Below are positions 32,565 to 42,239 of a DNA stretch of 64,000 nt, piece after piece. The notes below the pieces were generated by a model, which was not told the DNA's origin, made no database searches, and saw only the letters and a list, made by a program, of their open reading frames with translations. Numbering within the stretch: the first letter of the stretch is position 1; every line of letters starts with the position of its first letter. This DNA comes from Eledone cirrhosa (lineage: Eukaryota; Mollusca; Cephalopoda; Octopoda; Eledonidae), in the NCBI GenBank assembly GCA_964016885.1, contig OZ024743.1:192056155-192120154 (forward strand). Reading direction: 5' to 3'. Both the position numbers and the translations under genes were made by a program.

Positions 32565-32945
32565 TTCTTTGCCCAATTATTCCTGAGAGGGTCATGGGGG
32601 CAGAGTCCTCAAACACTCCTTCCAGCAGGTCCTGTCAGAAGCAACCATCTTCAATTGATCTGGCTGGATCCCAATGAAACAAGCTGAGCTCATGAATGTT
32701 ATCCAACAATCTTACTCAAGGTCTATGCCAGCAGGTTTTGGCCATAAAATCTGACCAGCAATTCTCTCCTGAGACATTCTGACCACGTGTCTGTAGTATT
32801 GGAGCTGTGATCTCTTAATTCAAAGAAATAGCAGCTCTACCTGGAGTGAATCTGATTGCTGAGCTCTGCACTCTATCGAGTAAGGTTACTCCAAAGACCT
32901 TTTCGAAGAACCCCATTTTGGCCAGTTGTATTACCAATCATATTC
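32565..32945 (-). mobile_element. Rex1-like LINE 3' fragment, minus strand
   Basis: The minus strand matches the 3' portion of the plus-strand element at 35.5-35.9 kb (GGGGCAGAGTCCTC, GATCTGGCTGG, GAGCTGTGATCTCTTAATTC). The two fragments form an inverted pair about 3 kb apart. Confidence 0.7.
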
Positions 32946-32949
32946 TTTC

Positions 32950-33735
32950 AGTCATAACCCAATGGCATGAATACTGAATTGAAGATTGCAAGTTTGACTT
33001 TTGCACCTTTTATATGAATAAAAATAACTTTGATAACTGATTTTTTAACAACAATGAGAATCTTAACCATCTAAAGTTTAGCAACTGAGGAAGACTTAAC
33101 ATACTGGCACACCACTGCACAAACACAGTTGTTAAATCTTCTATAATACACATGTTCCCTGTTTTAAAATGGAAGCTACATGATTTATGTCCTAACTCTT
33201 AGGACAATATACCAAAATGAAGTCCCAATGATCAGAATGGAATGCTGATTGAATGCTTGAATTCAGCTATTTCTAGCATCTTGAAATTGATTAGTTAGTT
33301 AGTTATCACAATTACAATGCTACAACATCTATTTAATCTCCTTTTTATATACAACCTAAGTATATTACTATATATCCCCAGCAGTTCTATCACAAGCTCC
33401 CTGTGTTAAAAAGCATGGAAGCAATAAGCTTGACTTCAATGATAAACATTATTCCTTCCAATTAATATTTGCATCATTTACCAGTTACTCTATACTATTC
33501 TAAATTCATCACCAACAACCACTGGGTGAGGCTCTATGTTGTTGCTTAACATGCTAGAAATAATAGCCAGATCTTCCTCAAATCAAATTCTACTGTCTTA
33601 AAATCTAAGGCTAAATTGGACAAAGTAATTTTTAGCATCTTATGCCAGAATGGTCATATTGAAATACTTTTAACTATAAGTCTGTATGATTAGACAACAT
33701 TTATCATCATGTTTAAAAGAATATATATTCGTGTG
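32950..33735. other. Intronic DNA, no gene seen
   Basis: Unassigned AT-rich sequence between the Rex1-like fragment and the TG microsatellite. Confidence 0.5.
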
Positions 33736-33782
33736 TATGTATGTATGTGAGTGTGTGTGCGTGTGTGTGCGTGTGTGTGCGT

Positions 33783-33858
<76 letters not shown>

Positions 33859-33865
33859 GTGTGTA
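33736..33865. repeat. (TG)n microsatellite with CGTG interruptions
   Basis: 130 bases of TG/CG dinucleotides; peptides of Cys-Val or His-Thr are artefacts. Confidence 0.97.
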
Positions 33866-33994
33866 TTTCTGTGTGCACATTTTACTAGAATAGATAGACT
33901 GGCTTTAAAAAGTTTGAACATTTGGATATTATTAGAGCAATGACATTTACAGCTGGATAGAATTAATAGTGCTGGTGATCTTCACAATAAAAGC

Positions 33995-34265
33995 ACTCAG
34001 TGCATGCTATAAAGTGGTTGGTATTAGGAAGGGCATCCAGGTATAGAAAGTTGGACAAACAAAGCATTGGAAAGTCCCTTCAGTTTGTGTCAAAAGACAC
34101 AGCATCTCCTCTGCACTCGATAGAAAGTATGACCATACATAAGCAGAATGCAGAGCCCTTGACTTGTCTGGGAGGTCAATAGCCCTACTTCAGTACTGAC
34201 TGTCTATGTAGACCCATCCAAACCTTGCTAGCAGGGAAAGCAGGTATTAAATGATAAAGGTGTGC
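33995..34265 (+). repeat. SINE or LINE tail fragment
   Basis: AAAGTGGTTGGTATTAGGAA, GGGCATCCAGGTATAGAAAG, then ACCCATCCAAACCTTGCTAG and AGGGAAAGCAGGTATTAAAT occur in tail order; no head is present. Confidence 0.65.
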
Positions 34266-34859
34266 AAGATTACAGCATAATAGATTGCACCATGGTGTAA
34301 ATATGAGAAGTATATGCAGTAATTTATATTTGGATGTATAGAAGACCTTTGATGGATGGAACCAAACTTGGGCACTGATTCTTATAATAATCTCCAAACT
34401 TTGTGCCACTACATGGCATAGAAACAGCTATCTTCTTTATCTCATGTTATGACTAGGCACTGCAACAGTCTGGGATTCAATGGACTACAGATCTCCAATC
34501 AATTAATCAATAAGTTGCACTGCTTGCATGGATTCCCTTGATGCTCTGTCACCATCCAATGCTATTGTTCATCATATTCAGCAGGTCAGAGGGATTGCAG
34601 TTTATGTTGTCACAAATCTGCTTGATATAAGTCTTGGCTTGTTGTCCTCTGATAGCTCTTCCTTGTATAGGCTGCCACAAAAGAACTTCACAAACAATTT
34701 CATCTTTAGCTCTCCGGTAAAGTCTATGCTAAGTGTCTGGCAAAGAAATGCAGGCAGATTGTTGAGTCCTAGCAACCTGATGAACAGTGCAGTTTTTGCC
34801 CCAGATGCAGCACAGCTGACCAAATATTCACACTGTGGCAGGTCTTTGAGTAAATCGTG

Positions 34860-35870
34860 GGAGTTTTGTCGACTTTGAAAAGGATTATGACCATGTTTCT
34901 CGGGACTTGCTGTGGAAGGTTTTGCAGAAGTGTGGGATCGATGGTCAGCTTCTTGCTGCCCTGATGTCTCTATACAAGTGCCCAAGTATTTGAGTTTGGA
35001 TAAATGGTGCTAAATAGAAAGCATTCAATGTGGGAGTCGGACTCCGCCAAGGGTGCATACTGTCACCTCTCCTGTTCATTATTTACATGAACAAAATTGA
35101 CATATGCAGCCGGGTTGGAAGTAGTATCATAGCTGATGGGTGTAAAATTAGTTGGCTTTTGGAATTTGCAGATGACATGGTGTTACTTAAATTGACAGAA
35201 GGTGATCTCTGACTTGCACTTGATAGGTTTGATGCTGAGTGCTGCAAGGCTGGAATGAAAATCAGTGCTGTGAAAACTGAGACACACATCTCCTCAAGGA
35301 AACTTGCATAGAGCACTCTACATATGAATAAAGTTCCACTGAAGCAGGTAGAGAAGTTCAAGTATCTTAAGGCCATGTTTACAAGTGATGGAAGGAAGGA
35401 GGCTGAATTAAGTGCAAGAATTGCAGGAGCTGGTGCAGTAGTGCACTAGCTTCAGCATTCAGAAATCAATTCGGTAATGACCAAAAGAATACGATCACAA
35501 ATACAAGCGATTAAAATGGAGTTCCTCCGAAGGGTCTTTGGAGTAACATTACTCGATAGAGTACATAGCTCAGTGATCAAAGAGTCACTCCAGGTAGAGC
35601 CACTACTTCTCTGAATTGAGAGATCACAGCTCCAATATTATAGGCATGTAGTCAGAATGCCTAAGGAAAGAGTTACCAGGCAAAACCAGCCAGCAAGAGA
35701 CTCGTAGGTAGACCCTGAGCAAGGTGGTTGGATAACATCTCGTGCTTGGGAATCCAGCCAGATCAGTTGGAAAACAGCTGCTTCTGACAGGACCTGATGG
35801 AACGAGTGTTTGAGGACTCTGCCCCCATGACCATCTCAGGAATATGTGGGCAAAGAAGAATAGATACCAT
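34860..35870 (+). mobile_element. Rex1-like LINE, degenerate RT and C-terminal domain
   Basis: The plus strand carries FVDFEKDYDHVSRDLLWKVL near 34868, GVGLRQGCILSPLLFIIYMN at 35033-35092 and LLEFADDMVLL near 35156 (the catalytic FADD). VEKFKYLKAMFTSDGRKEAE follows near 35350, and then the region for MEFLRRVFGVTLLDRVHSSV and LQYYRHVVRMPKERV. Several stops and small indels break it. The upstream part (34500-34860) is of uncertain origin. Motif order and the GLRQGCxLSPLLF form fit Rex1-like LINEs; the clade call is an inference. Confidence 0.75.
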
Positions 35871-35959
35871 TTAACATATTGAGAAAAAGTTAGTGCAAAT
35901 TATAAGTGATAGCATAATGAGATACTGTGTAAATATTCCTTCTGAATGAGATATGTGGC

Positions 35960-36180
35960 TTTCTTATTTAAACATATGTGGATTGTCAGCATTATTCAAG
36001 CATTGGATATATGCTTAGCAGTATGTTTTCCATTTCTTTCCATTCTGAAATCAAATCTTGCTGAGATCAACTTTGCCTTTTATCTTTCGATAAAATAAAG
36101 ATAGTAGTCATGTACTGGTTGATGTAATCAATTTCCCTCCCCACAAATTGTTGGCTCTGGGCCTAAATTAGAAACTATTA
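35960..36180 (+). mobile_element. Class 2 SINE, diverged
   Basis: The order GTCAGCATTATTCAAGCATT, GAAATCAAATCTTGCTGAGA, TTGCCTTTTATCTTTCGATA, GTACTGGTTGATGTAATCAA and TTGGCTCTGGGCCTAAATTA matches the class 2 SINE. Confidence 0.65.
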
Positions 36181-36272
36181 TCTAAATATTTGTATTTTTT
36201 CTTTAGTGAATCATGTCTCCTTGTATAATGTGCAACCATTCAGTTTCAGTGAAGACATTTTTTTGTAATCTG

Positions 36273-36641
36273 TCACATAGTTTCTATATATGTAGTTGTA
36301 TACTTGTTGAACCCATTGTAAAAACCTTCTAGCCCATAATTAGATATTGGAATTTCTAATGAGTTGTCTCCAGTATTGTATACTATTAGAAAGAGTGGGT
36401 AGACTTTTCTTTTATCTTCTAGTTGCTCCATAACAGATGTTATTACATCATGTATAAATGCAGTTCTGTCAAATTTAATTGCAAAATTTTCAACTTCCCA
36501 TGCTTCAAACATTGCACCTGATACTGGGTATGTATTGCTTCCAGGACAAAAAACAACTTCCCTTTCAGCACAGGTAAAAATTGCATGAATACATGCTTTA
36601 CAAACATTATAAAAGTGCTCACATCTCCAATAAATCTTCAT
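36273..36641 (-). CDS. Unrecognised 122-codon open frame inside an IFT122 intron
   Basis: Begins MKIYWRCEHFYNVCKACIHA and contains CPGSNTYPVSGAMFEAWEVE; it ends NGFNKYTTTYIETM and a TGA stop. Composition looks protein-like: mixed charges, five cysteines in the first 45 residues, no low complexity. No motif was recognised and no signal peptide or membrane segment is evident. It is not an IFT122 exon, since exons A and B join without it. It could be a relic of a transposon or a nested gene fragment, or chance. Confidence 0.3.
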   Translation of the reverse strand: MKIYWRCEHFYNVCKACIHAIFTCAEREVVFCPGSNTYPVSGAMFEAWEVENFAIKFDRTAFIHDVITSVMEQLEDKRKVYPLFLIVYNTGDNSLEIPISNYGLEGFYNGFNKYTTTYIETM

Positions 36642-36980
36642 TTTTATGGTATTATCCTCATGCTATTCATAAATATAATTAACTGCATCACAAAATAATG
36701 GTTTTCACTTTCACGTTTCACATGCAATAGGCATCAAAATCATAATACAGGGGTAAGCAACAAAAAGCTTACCACTTCAAAGATTTAAATGGAAATAAAA
36801 ATAAATAATAATGTGTTTATAAAAAGAATAATATGTGTTGATGCTGTATTTTATTTCTGAAAATTGTCATTCCAGTGTGCGAATATTGCTCAAAGTAATA
36901 TCAGATATCCCATCATGAAGAAGATTGATTATTCCATCGGACATTTCAGATGAAGTTTTAGGGACATTGATATTTAAAAA
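36642..36980. other. Intronic DNA, no gene seen
   Basis: AT-rich; nothing recognised before the TA microsatellite. Confidence 0.5.
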
Positions 36981-36982
36981 AG

Positions 36983-36984
<2 letters not shown>

Positions 36985-37040
<56 letters not shown>
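36985..37040. repeat. (TA)n microsatellite
   Basis: About 55 bases of pure TA adjacent to the long palindrome. Confidence 0.95.
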
Positions 37041-37042
<2 letters not shown>

Positions 37043-37138
37043 GAAGTTATATTTAATTTGTTGGGATACAACAAGCAAATATTTTTATAACTGATATAAA
37101 GCACTCAACAAATTATTGGAGTAAAAATACGATATATT

Positions 37139-38012
37139 AACAAATGGAAACTATATTTATAAAACCATATTTATTTCATTATACATATTTCAAGGACACC
37201 AAGTCAAATTATGGTGCGCTTTCATCAGATAAAATATAATATAGATCAGTTTTATAAATAAATATTGACATACCCTTAAAGAATGCAACCATTTCTGTTG
37301 GAAGCTCGCAGATAGTGGAGTTAGTAAATTTATTTAGTCTATTATGCAAATTAGTGTCGGATAGGTTTAAATCCCAGTAGATTTAAAATAGGCCGTTGGA
37401 GTATGGAAAAAAGAAAAAAGAAAAAAGAAAAAAGAGAAAGAAAAAGAGAAAAAGAAAGAGCAAACTCTAAGGAGGAAAACAAAAGAAAGAGAAAGAGAAA
37501 ACCCTAAGTGAGAGGTTGTATTAACGTAAATTTTAAGATGAAGCGATGAAGCTTATTTACTCCGCCTAACTCATCCACTAAATATTTATTTTTTCGCTTC
37601 ATCTTAAAATTTACGTTAATACAACAACCTCTCACTTAGGGTTTTCTCTTTCTCTTTCTTTTGTTTTCCTTCTTAGAGTTTGCTCTTTCTTTTTCTCTTT
37701 TTCTTTTTTCTTTTTTCTTTTTTCTTTTTTCTTTTTTCTTTTTTCCATACTCCAACGGCCTATTTTAAATCTACTGGGATTTAAACCTATCCGACACTAA
37801 TTTGCATAATAGACTAAATAAATTTAGTAACCCCACTATCCGCGAGCTTCCAACAGAAATGGTCGCATTCTTTAAGGGTATGTCAATATTTATTTATAAA
37901 ACTGATCTATATTATATTTTATCTGATGAAAGTGCACCATAATTTGACTTGGTGTCCTTGAAATATGTATAATGAAATAAATATGGTTTTATAAATATAG
38001 TTTCCATTTGTT
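37139..38012. repeat. Long palindrome, arms about 408 and 419 bp
   Basis: The left arm 37139-37546 and right arm 37594-38012 are near-perfect reverse complements around a 47-base loop. Outer ends are AACAAATGGAAACTATATTT and its complement. Both arms include a GAAAAA/TTTTTC low-complexity block whose length differs slightly. Near each outer end is CTGATGA, a stem of 9 positions, then GAAA (right arm from about 37922, plus strand; left arm near 37190-37225, minus strand), resembling half of a hammerhead core. Confidence 0.9.
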
Positions 38013-38157
38013 CGCTACTTCTCTGAATTCAGAAATGACAGCACCGATACTATGGGCATGTGGTTATAATGTTTCTGTAAAGAATCGCTGGACAGATTTT
38101 ACGGGTAAAACCAATCGGCAGGAGACCCAGGAGAAAACTCTGACGAGGATGGTAGAA
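38013..38157 (+). mobile_element. Rex1-like LINE fragment
   Basis: GCTACTTCTCTGAATTCAGA, CACCGATACTATGGGCATGT and ACCAATCGGCAGGAGACCCA match the C-terminal part of the element near 35605-35710. It abuts the palindrome end. Confidence 0.6.
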
Positions 38158-38180
38158 CGTATATATATATATATATATAT

Positions 38181-38500
38181 AGAATTGGTGCTCTGAAATA
38201 GCGATGTATACATGAATGTATATATAGTATACTTGGCAATATACTGTATGCTTAATTAAAAACATTTTGAAGACCTTGCGCTATTATTTTAAAGTAGTGA
38301 CTATGTCACTTCTTTTTTCAATAAACAAAGGGAGATAAGCTGACAGATATGTTTCATACTGTTGGTAATCATCAGAGCTTAGCACCCGCCTTTGCCTGTT
38401 GAAAATTATAGATGTTGGATTCTTATAGAATTCCAGTGATAATCAGGAACTGATTATACAGAGCGATTGCCGGTCCAGCAAAAATTGAAAATTAGAATTG
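38181..38500 (-). repeat. Dimeric repeat, period 313 bp, with hammerhead
   Basis: AGAATTGGTGCTCTGAAATA starts at 38181 and again at 38494, giving one full unit plus the start of a second. The unit, read on the minus strand, contains the hammerhead at 38330-38387. A partial inverted copy (38545-38745) lacks the ribozyme because the twin-primed LINE begins at its edge. Confidence 0.85.
38330..38387 (-). ncRNA. Minimal type I hammerhead ribozyme
   Basis: Minus-strand order: GGG (38387-38385); helix I strand TAAGCT (38381-38376); core CTGATGA (38375-38369); helix II TTACCAACAGTAT (three pairs TAC/GTA under a T-T apposition, 38368-38356); GAAA (38355-38352); a short helix III CATATCTG; cleavage triplet GTC (38344-38342); helix I partner AGCTTA (38341-38336); and CCC (38332-38330). 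Helix I has six Watson-Crick pairs plus an outer GGG/CCC. All catalytic-core positions (CUGANGA, GAAA, UH) are present. The short helix III is typical of retroelement hammerheads, which tend to work as dimers. It would cut tandem transcripts into unit-length RNAs. The weak helix II is the main doubt. Confidence 0.72.
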
Positions 38501-38544
38501 GTGCTCTGAAATAGCGATGTATATATGAATGTATATATAGTATA

Positions 38545-38748
38545 TATATATACATTACTTTAAAATAATAGCGCAAGGTCTTCAAAATGTTTTTAATTAA
38601 GCATACAGTATATTGCCAAATATACTATATATACATTCATGTATACATCGCTATTTCAGAGCACCAATTCTAATTTTCACTGGAATTCAATCCTGATTAT
38701 CACTGGAATTCTATAAGAATCCAACATCTATAATTTTCAACAGGCAAA
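38545..38748 (+). repeat. Inverted partial copy of the 313-bp hammerhead repeat
   Basis: TACTTTAAAATAATAGCGCA through CAGAGCACCAATTCTAATTT to CAACAGGCAAAGGCG is the reverse complement of 38280 down to 38181 joined to 38500 down to 38388. It stops exactly where the hammerhead would begin. Confidence 0.8.
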
Positions 38749-39230
38749 GGCGTGAGTACCACTCGGAAACTGCGCAGGTCCACCAATTATCGGTGAACCG
38801 GGCGACGTGTCCAGCCCATCTGAAATTGCTGCGCATATATTCTGTGATGACGTCCCTCACACCGGACTTCTGTCTGATGACTTTGCTCCTGATGTGCTTT
38901 CTCAACGAGATTCCTAGCATTGATCTCTCCATGGCTCTTTGAGCCGTTACCAGTCTCTGCTCTTCTCTCTTCGTTGTAGCCCAAGTTTCACTGCCATATA
39001 ACATTGCAGGTAAAACTGTGCTATTAATGAGGTTGGCGTGGGTGGTCTTGTCCAACCTCCCCTTGAGCACATCCCTTATGCCGTTGAATGCCTTCCATCC
39101 AGCCCTTACTCTCCGCGAGATCTCCCTCTCAATGTCTCAGCACATGTTCACTTCTTGTCCCAGGTAGACGTATTCCTCCACCTCCTCTATTTCATCACCG
39201 CCAACCACCAAAATCCTACTTCACCTCTGC
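38711..39230 (-). pseudogene. LINE family C C-terminal domain (uninverted 3' piece)
   Basis: Encodes VGGDEIEEVEEYVYLGQEVN, a stop, DIEREISRRVRAGWKAFNGI, then LKGRLDKTTHANLINSTVLP, GSETWATTKREEQRLVTAQR and NFRWAGHVARFTDNWWTCAV. These are the conserved post-RT motifs of RTE-type LINEs. One stop near 39140 interrupts the frame, so the piece is not functional. Confidence 0.8.
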
Positions 39231-39425
39231 AAAATCCTACTTCAGTACCTCAAAAGTGGCGCAGCGATGACCCTGGCTCTCTGATAGCTATGGTAGCAGG
39301 ACTCAATGTCCTGGCAGGTTTTACCATGCTACACAAGTATCAGACTATTTGTCCGAGAGATGATTCATCATCTAGAGTTCAAAAGCTAGCTAAACTGAAG
39401 AGGTACCGGCCTGTCCGCCCAGCCA

Positions 39426-40625
39426 GTGGGATGGTGTCATCTTATGGCTAAAACAGCACAAAGAAAAGGGCCTCAGTACCCTGCGCGTCAATCAGGCCAC
39501 TCCACGATGGAGGAGTGCAACCCAAGTGACGAGAGGCTGCTAAGAATCACAGGTTCCCGAAGGCCGCCAAAGAACAGGACTAACCTTGCCATATGCACCT
39601 ACAACTGCAGGTCTTTGGCAGGGGAGCAAGGACTGAACCACCTAATGGAGGAGAAGAACATCAGGTGCAACGTGTTAGGGCTGTGCCAGACCCGCCAGAA
39701 GAAGGAGGCAAGTTCACGATGGCAAGATGGATGTGCCGTGAGACTCTGTAAAGCAGAGGGTACCAGATCGGTCGGAGGTATAGGGTTCATCATAAGTAAG
39801 GAATGGGCTTCGGAGATCGCTTCTTGCCAGTTTATATCGTCACAGATTGGTGTACTGAACGTGAACCTCTCAGGGAAGGCCACCCTCAAGATCATCCAGA
39901 CCTATGCTCCCACGAGTGCCAGCAACGACGATGAAGTGGAAGAATTCTATCGCCAGCTAGACAAAGTGCTAGCTGTGAAGTCCACTTACACTGTCGTGAT
40001 GGGAGACTTCAACGCAAAGGTCAGACAGGGACGGCAAGGGGAAGAGTATGTTGGAAGATTCGGCCTAGGAGAGCGAAATGAGAGAGGAGAACGTCTGGTC
40101 ACCATGGCGGAGGCGAGACAGCTCTACTTCGGAAACAGCCTATTCAGGAAGAAGAAGGAGAAGAGATGGACCTGGGTATCGCCAAATTCTGAGCACCAAA
40201 ACGAGATTGACTACATCTTGGTCGACAAGCGATGCATACTGCAGGACGTCTCTATCATAACGCCATTCAAAACAGGCAGTGATCATCGTCTGGTGAGGGC
40301 GAAGGTCATCATCGACCGGACGAGGGAGAAGAAGGCGCTGCATTTGGCGTCGAAGGGAGAACGCGCCCGGGTCTTCAACGACGCGCAGTTGCAGGAAGCC
40401 ATCATGCAGGAAAACAGGTGTCAAGGAGACGGCATAGACGTTGACTACGACTCACTGATAAGGGAACTGAAGGGGTGTTTGAGGAAGGCTAAGGGTGTGT
40501 GCCCGAGGGAGCAGAAGGGAAGAGTCTCGGAGGAAACTATGAAGTTGCTTGAGAAGAGGAAGAATATGAAGAGGACACCTGAAGATCACCTCGAATATTC
40601 CCTTCTCGGCAGAGTGATACGTTAA
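39426..40625 (+). pseudogene. LINE family C endonuclease domain (inverted 5' piece)
   Basis: A 399-codon frame with an APE-like endonuclease: CTYNCRSLAGEQGLNHL, VLGLCQTRQKKE, GGIGFIISKEWA, QTYAPTSASNDDEVEEFYRQ, VVMGDFNAKVRQG, NEIDYILVDKRC and FKTGSDHRLVRAKV. These correspond to the catalytic acidic and His residues of the family. The first residues up to TNLAICTYN may be leader. The frame stops at TAA near 40623, where the homologous protein would continue, so a nonsense mutation is present. Confidence 0.8.
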
Positions 40626-41755
40626 CAAGTGAAGAGAGACTTTGAGGCATACCGGATGGAGAAGCTCCTGAAGGCCACAAAGGAAAAGAAGAGCCTCAAG
40701 AAATGAGAGAGAGACATGACAATGTACAGATCGGAGGTGACAACCCTGAAAAACAGCTGGAGTACTGGTCAGCGACAAGAGTGAGGTGGAAAAGGTTTGC
40801 GAAGAATTCTACACCAAGCTCTTCAAGTCTGCCGGGAATGTGCAGCCATTGCCGTCACTCCAACAGGAAGAAAATGTGCAACCCATCCTTGTCAGTGAGG
40901 TCGAAAGAGCCGTCGGCTTGATGAAAAGCGGGAAGGCGCCAGGGAAAGACGGCATAACATCGGAGGTGTTGAAGTCAGACGGAGAGTAGCTCTGGAAAAT
41001 CCTCGCCAAGCGATTCACACACTATCTGGACGAGGGAAGAATACCCTCGCAGTGGAAAGAGTCGAATACCATCCTGCTATACAAGAAGGGTGATAGAGAA
41101 GATCTGAAGAACTACCGACCCATATGCCTGCTGTCTCACATGTACAAGCTGTTCATGAAGATAATCCTGAACAGGTTATCACATCATCTGGACGAACAGC
41201 AACCGAGAGAGCAAGCCAGCTTCCGGAAAAACTACAGCATGATGGACCACATATTTACTCTGACACAACTGCTTGAGCGAGCAAAAGAGTACAAGATGCC
41301 TCTTTGCATCGCGTTCGTAGACTACGAGAAGGCCTTCAACAGCGTTGAAATCAACGCAGTGCTGAACTTGCTGCAGAGGCAAGGAGTCGAGGCGCAATAC
41401 GTTCAACTGCTCAGGGAGCGGGTTGCGGATGCACCACTGACATAGCTCTGCTGTCATCACCCGTACAAGTGCCGGTCGAGAAGGGAGTGAAGCAAGGAGA
41501 TACGATCTCTCCAAAACTTTTCACCGCGTGTCTCGAGCAGATCATCAGAGGCATTGACTGGCAAGGCGGTGTCATCATCAACGGCGAGATACTTACCCAC
41601 CTCCGTTTCGCTGATGACATCGTACTCATCGCTGAAACCACGGATCAGCTTCAGACCATGCTGACGGAGCTCGACATCAAAAGCTCTGCAGTAGACCTCA
41701 AGATGAACCGCATGAAAACGAAGTTCATGCAGTCCGACAACGTACCAACAGGTCA
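40626..41755 (+). pseudogene. LINE family C reverse transcriptase (inverted 5' piece)
   Basis: Continues the endonuclease frame with several stops and frame changes: VCEEFYTKLFKS, LMKSGKAPGKDGITSEVLKS, stop, YKKGDREDLKNYRPICLLSH, FVDYEKAFNSVEINAVLNLL, KGVKQGDTISPKLFTACLEQ and HLRFADDIVLIAET (catalytic FADD). It ends inside KMNRMKTKFMQSDNVPTG, where the inversion breakpoint falls and repeat DNA begins. Confidence 0.8.
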
Positions 41756-41789
41756 AATATACTATATATACATTCATATATATATATAT

Positions 41790-41902
41790 ATTTAACCCTG
41801 CAATGGACTGGCGTCCTATCTTGTACTCTCAGTCGCTTCACGCCATGAAACCGGGATAAGCACTGGCCAAATGAGCCTTCTGGCTTAAGACAGACTTTAG
41901 AC

Positions 41903-41905
<3 letters not shown>
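41790..41905 (+). repeat. Third-type SINE tail fragment
   Basis: TTAACCCTGCAATGGACTGG, CTCAGTCGCTTCACGCCATG, AACCGGGATAAGCACTGGCC and GAGCCTTCTGGCTTAAGACA match the tail of the minus-strand SINE at 53642-53937. A TA microsatellite follows. Confidence 0.75.

Positions 41906-41956
<51 letters not shown>
41906..41956. repeat. (TA)n microsatellite
   Basis: About 50 bases of pure TA. Confidence 0.95.
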
Positions 41957-41959
<3 letters not shown>

Positions 41960-42239
41960 GTAAAAAACTGGGAGGTTATATCCTTAGTAAATAGAGCACT
42001 CAGTCCAGAGGACGAGTTTGGTATAGAGTTAGTTCCACAACAAATTAACAAAATATACTTGAGGACGCACATTTCACTGAATGGATTTTCAACCCGTGTA
42101 TGGCTGTGGTGAGAACGAAAATGTATATGAGCTGACTTAATTCTGTGCAATAGATTGGTGACAAGGGAGACAATTCAAATTAGACTGATGCTGGGGGTGA
42201 CAATTTTCGTTTGAGGTAGTTTATTCCAAGTAAGATTTA

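Larger units (their letters stand above)
38749..41755 (-). mobile_element. RTE-type LINE with twin-priming inversion (family C)
   Basis: The 3' part of the element (C-terminal domain) lies on the minus strand at about 39230-38749. The 5' part (endonuclease and RT) lies on the plus strand at about 39245-41755. The distal end of the 5' piece (KTKFMQSDNVPTGQI) would connect directly to the start of the 3' piece (ILVVGGDEIEEVEEYVYLGQ), so almost no sequence was lost. This is the geometry expected from twin priming during target-primed reverse transcription. Confidence 0.85.

Noticed and set aside
33670..33943. His-Thr and Cys-Val rich open frames
   Set aside because: They are translations of a TG/CA microsatellite on either strand.
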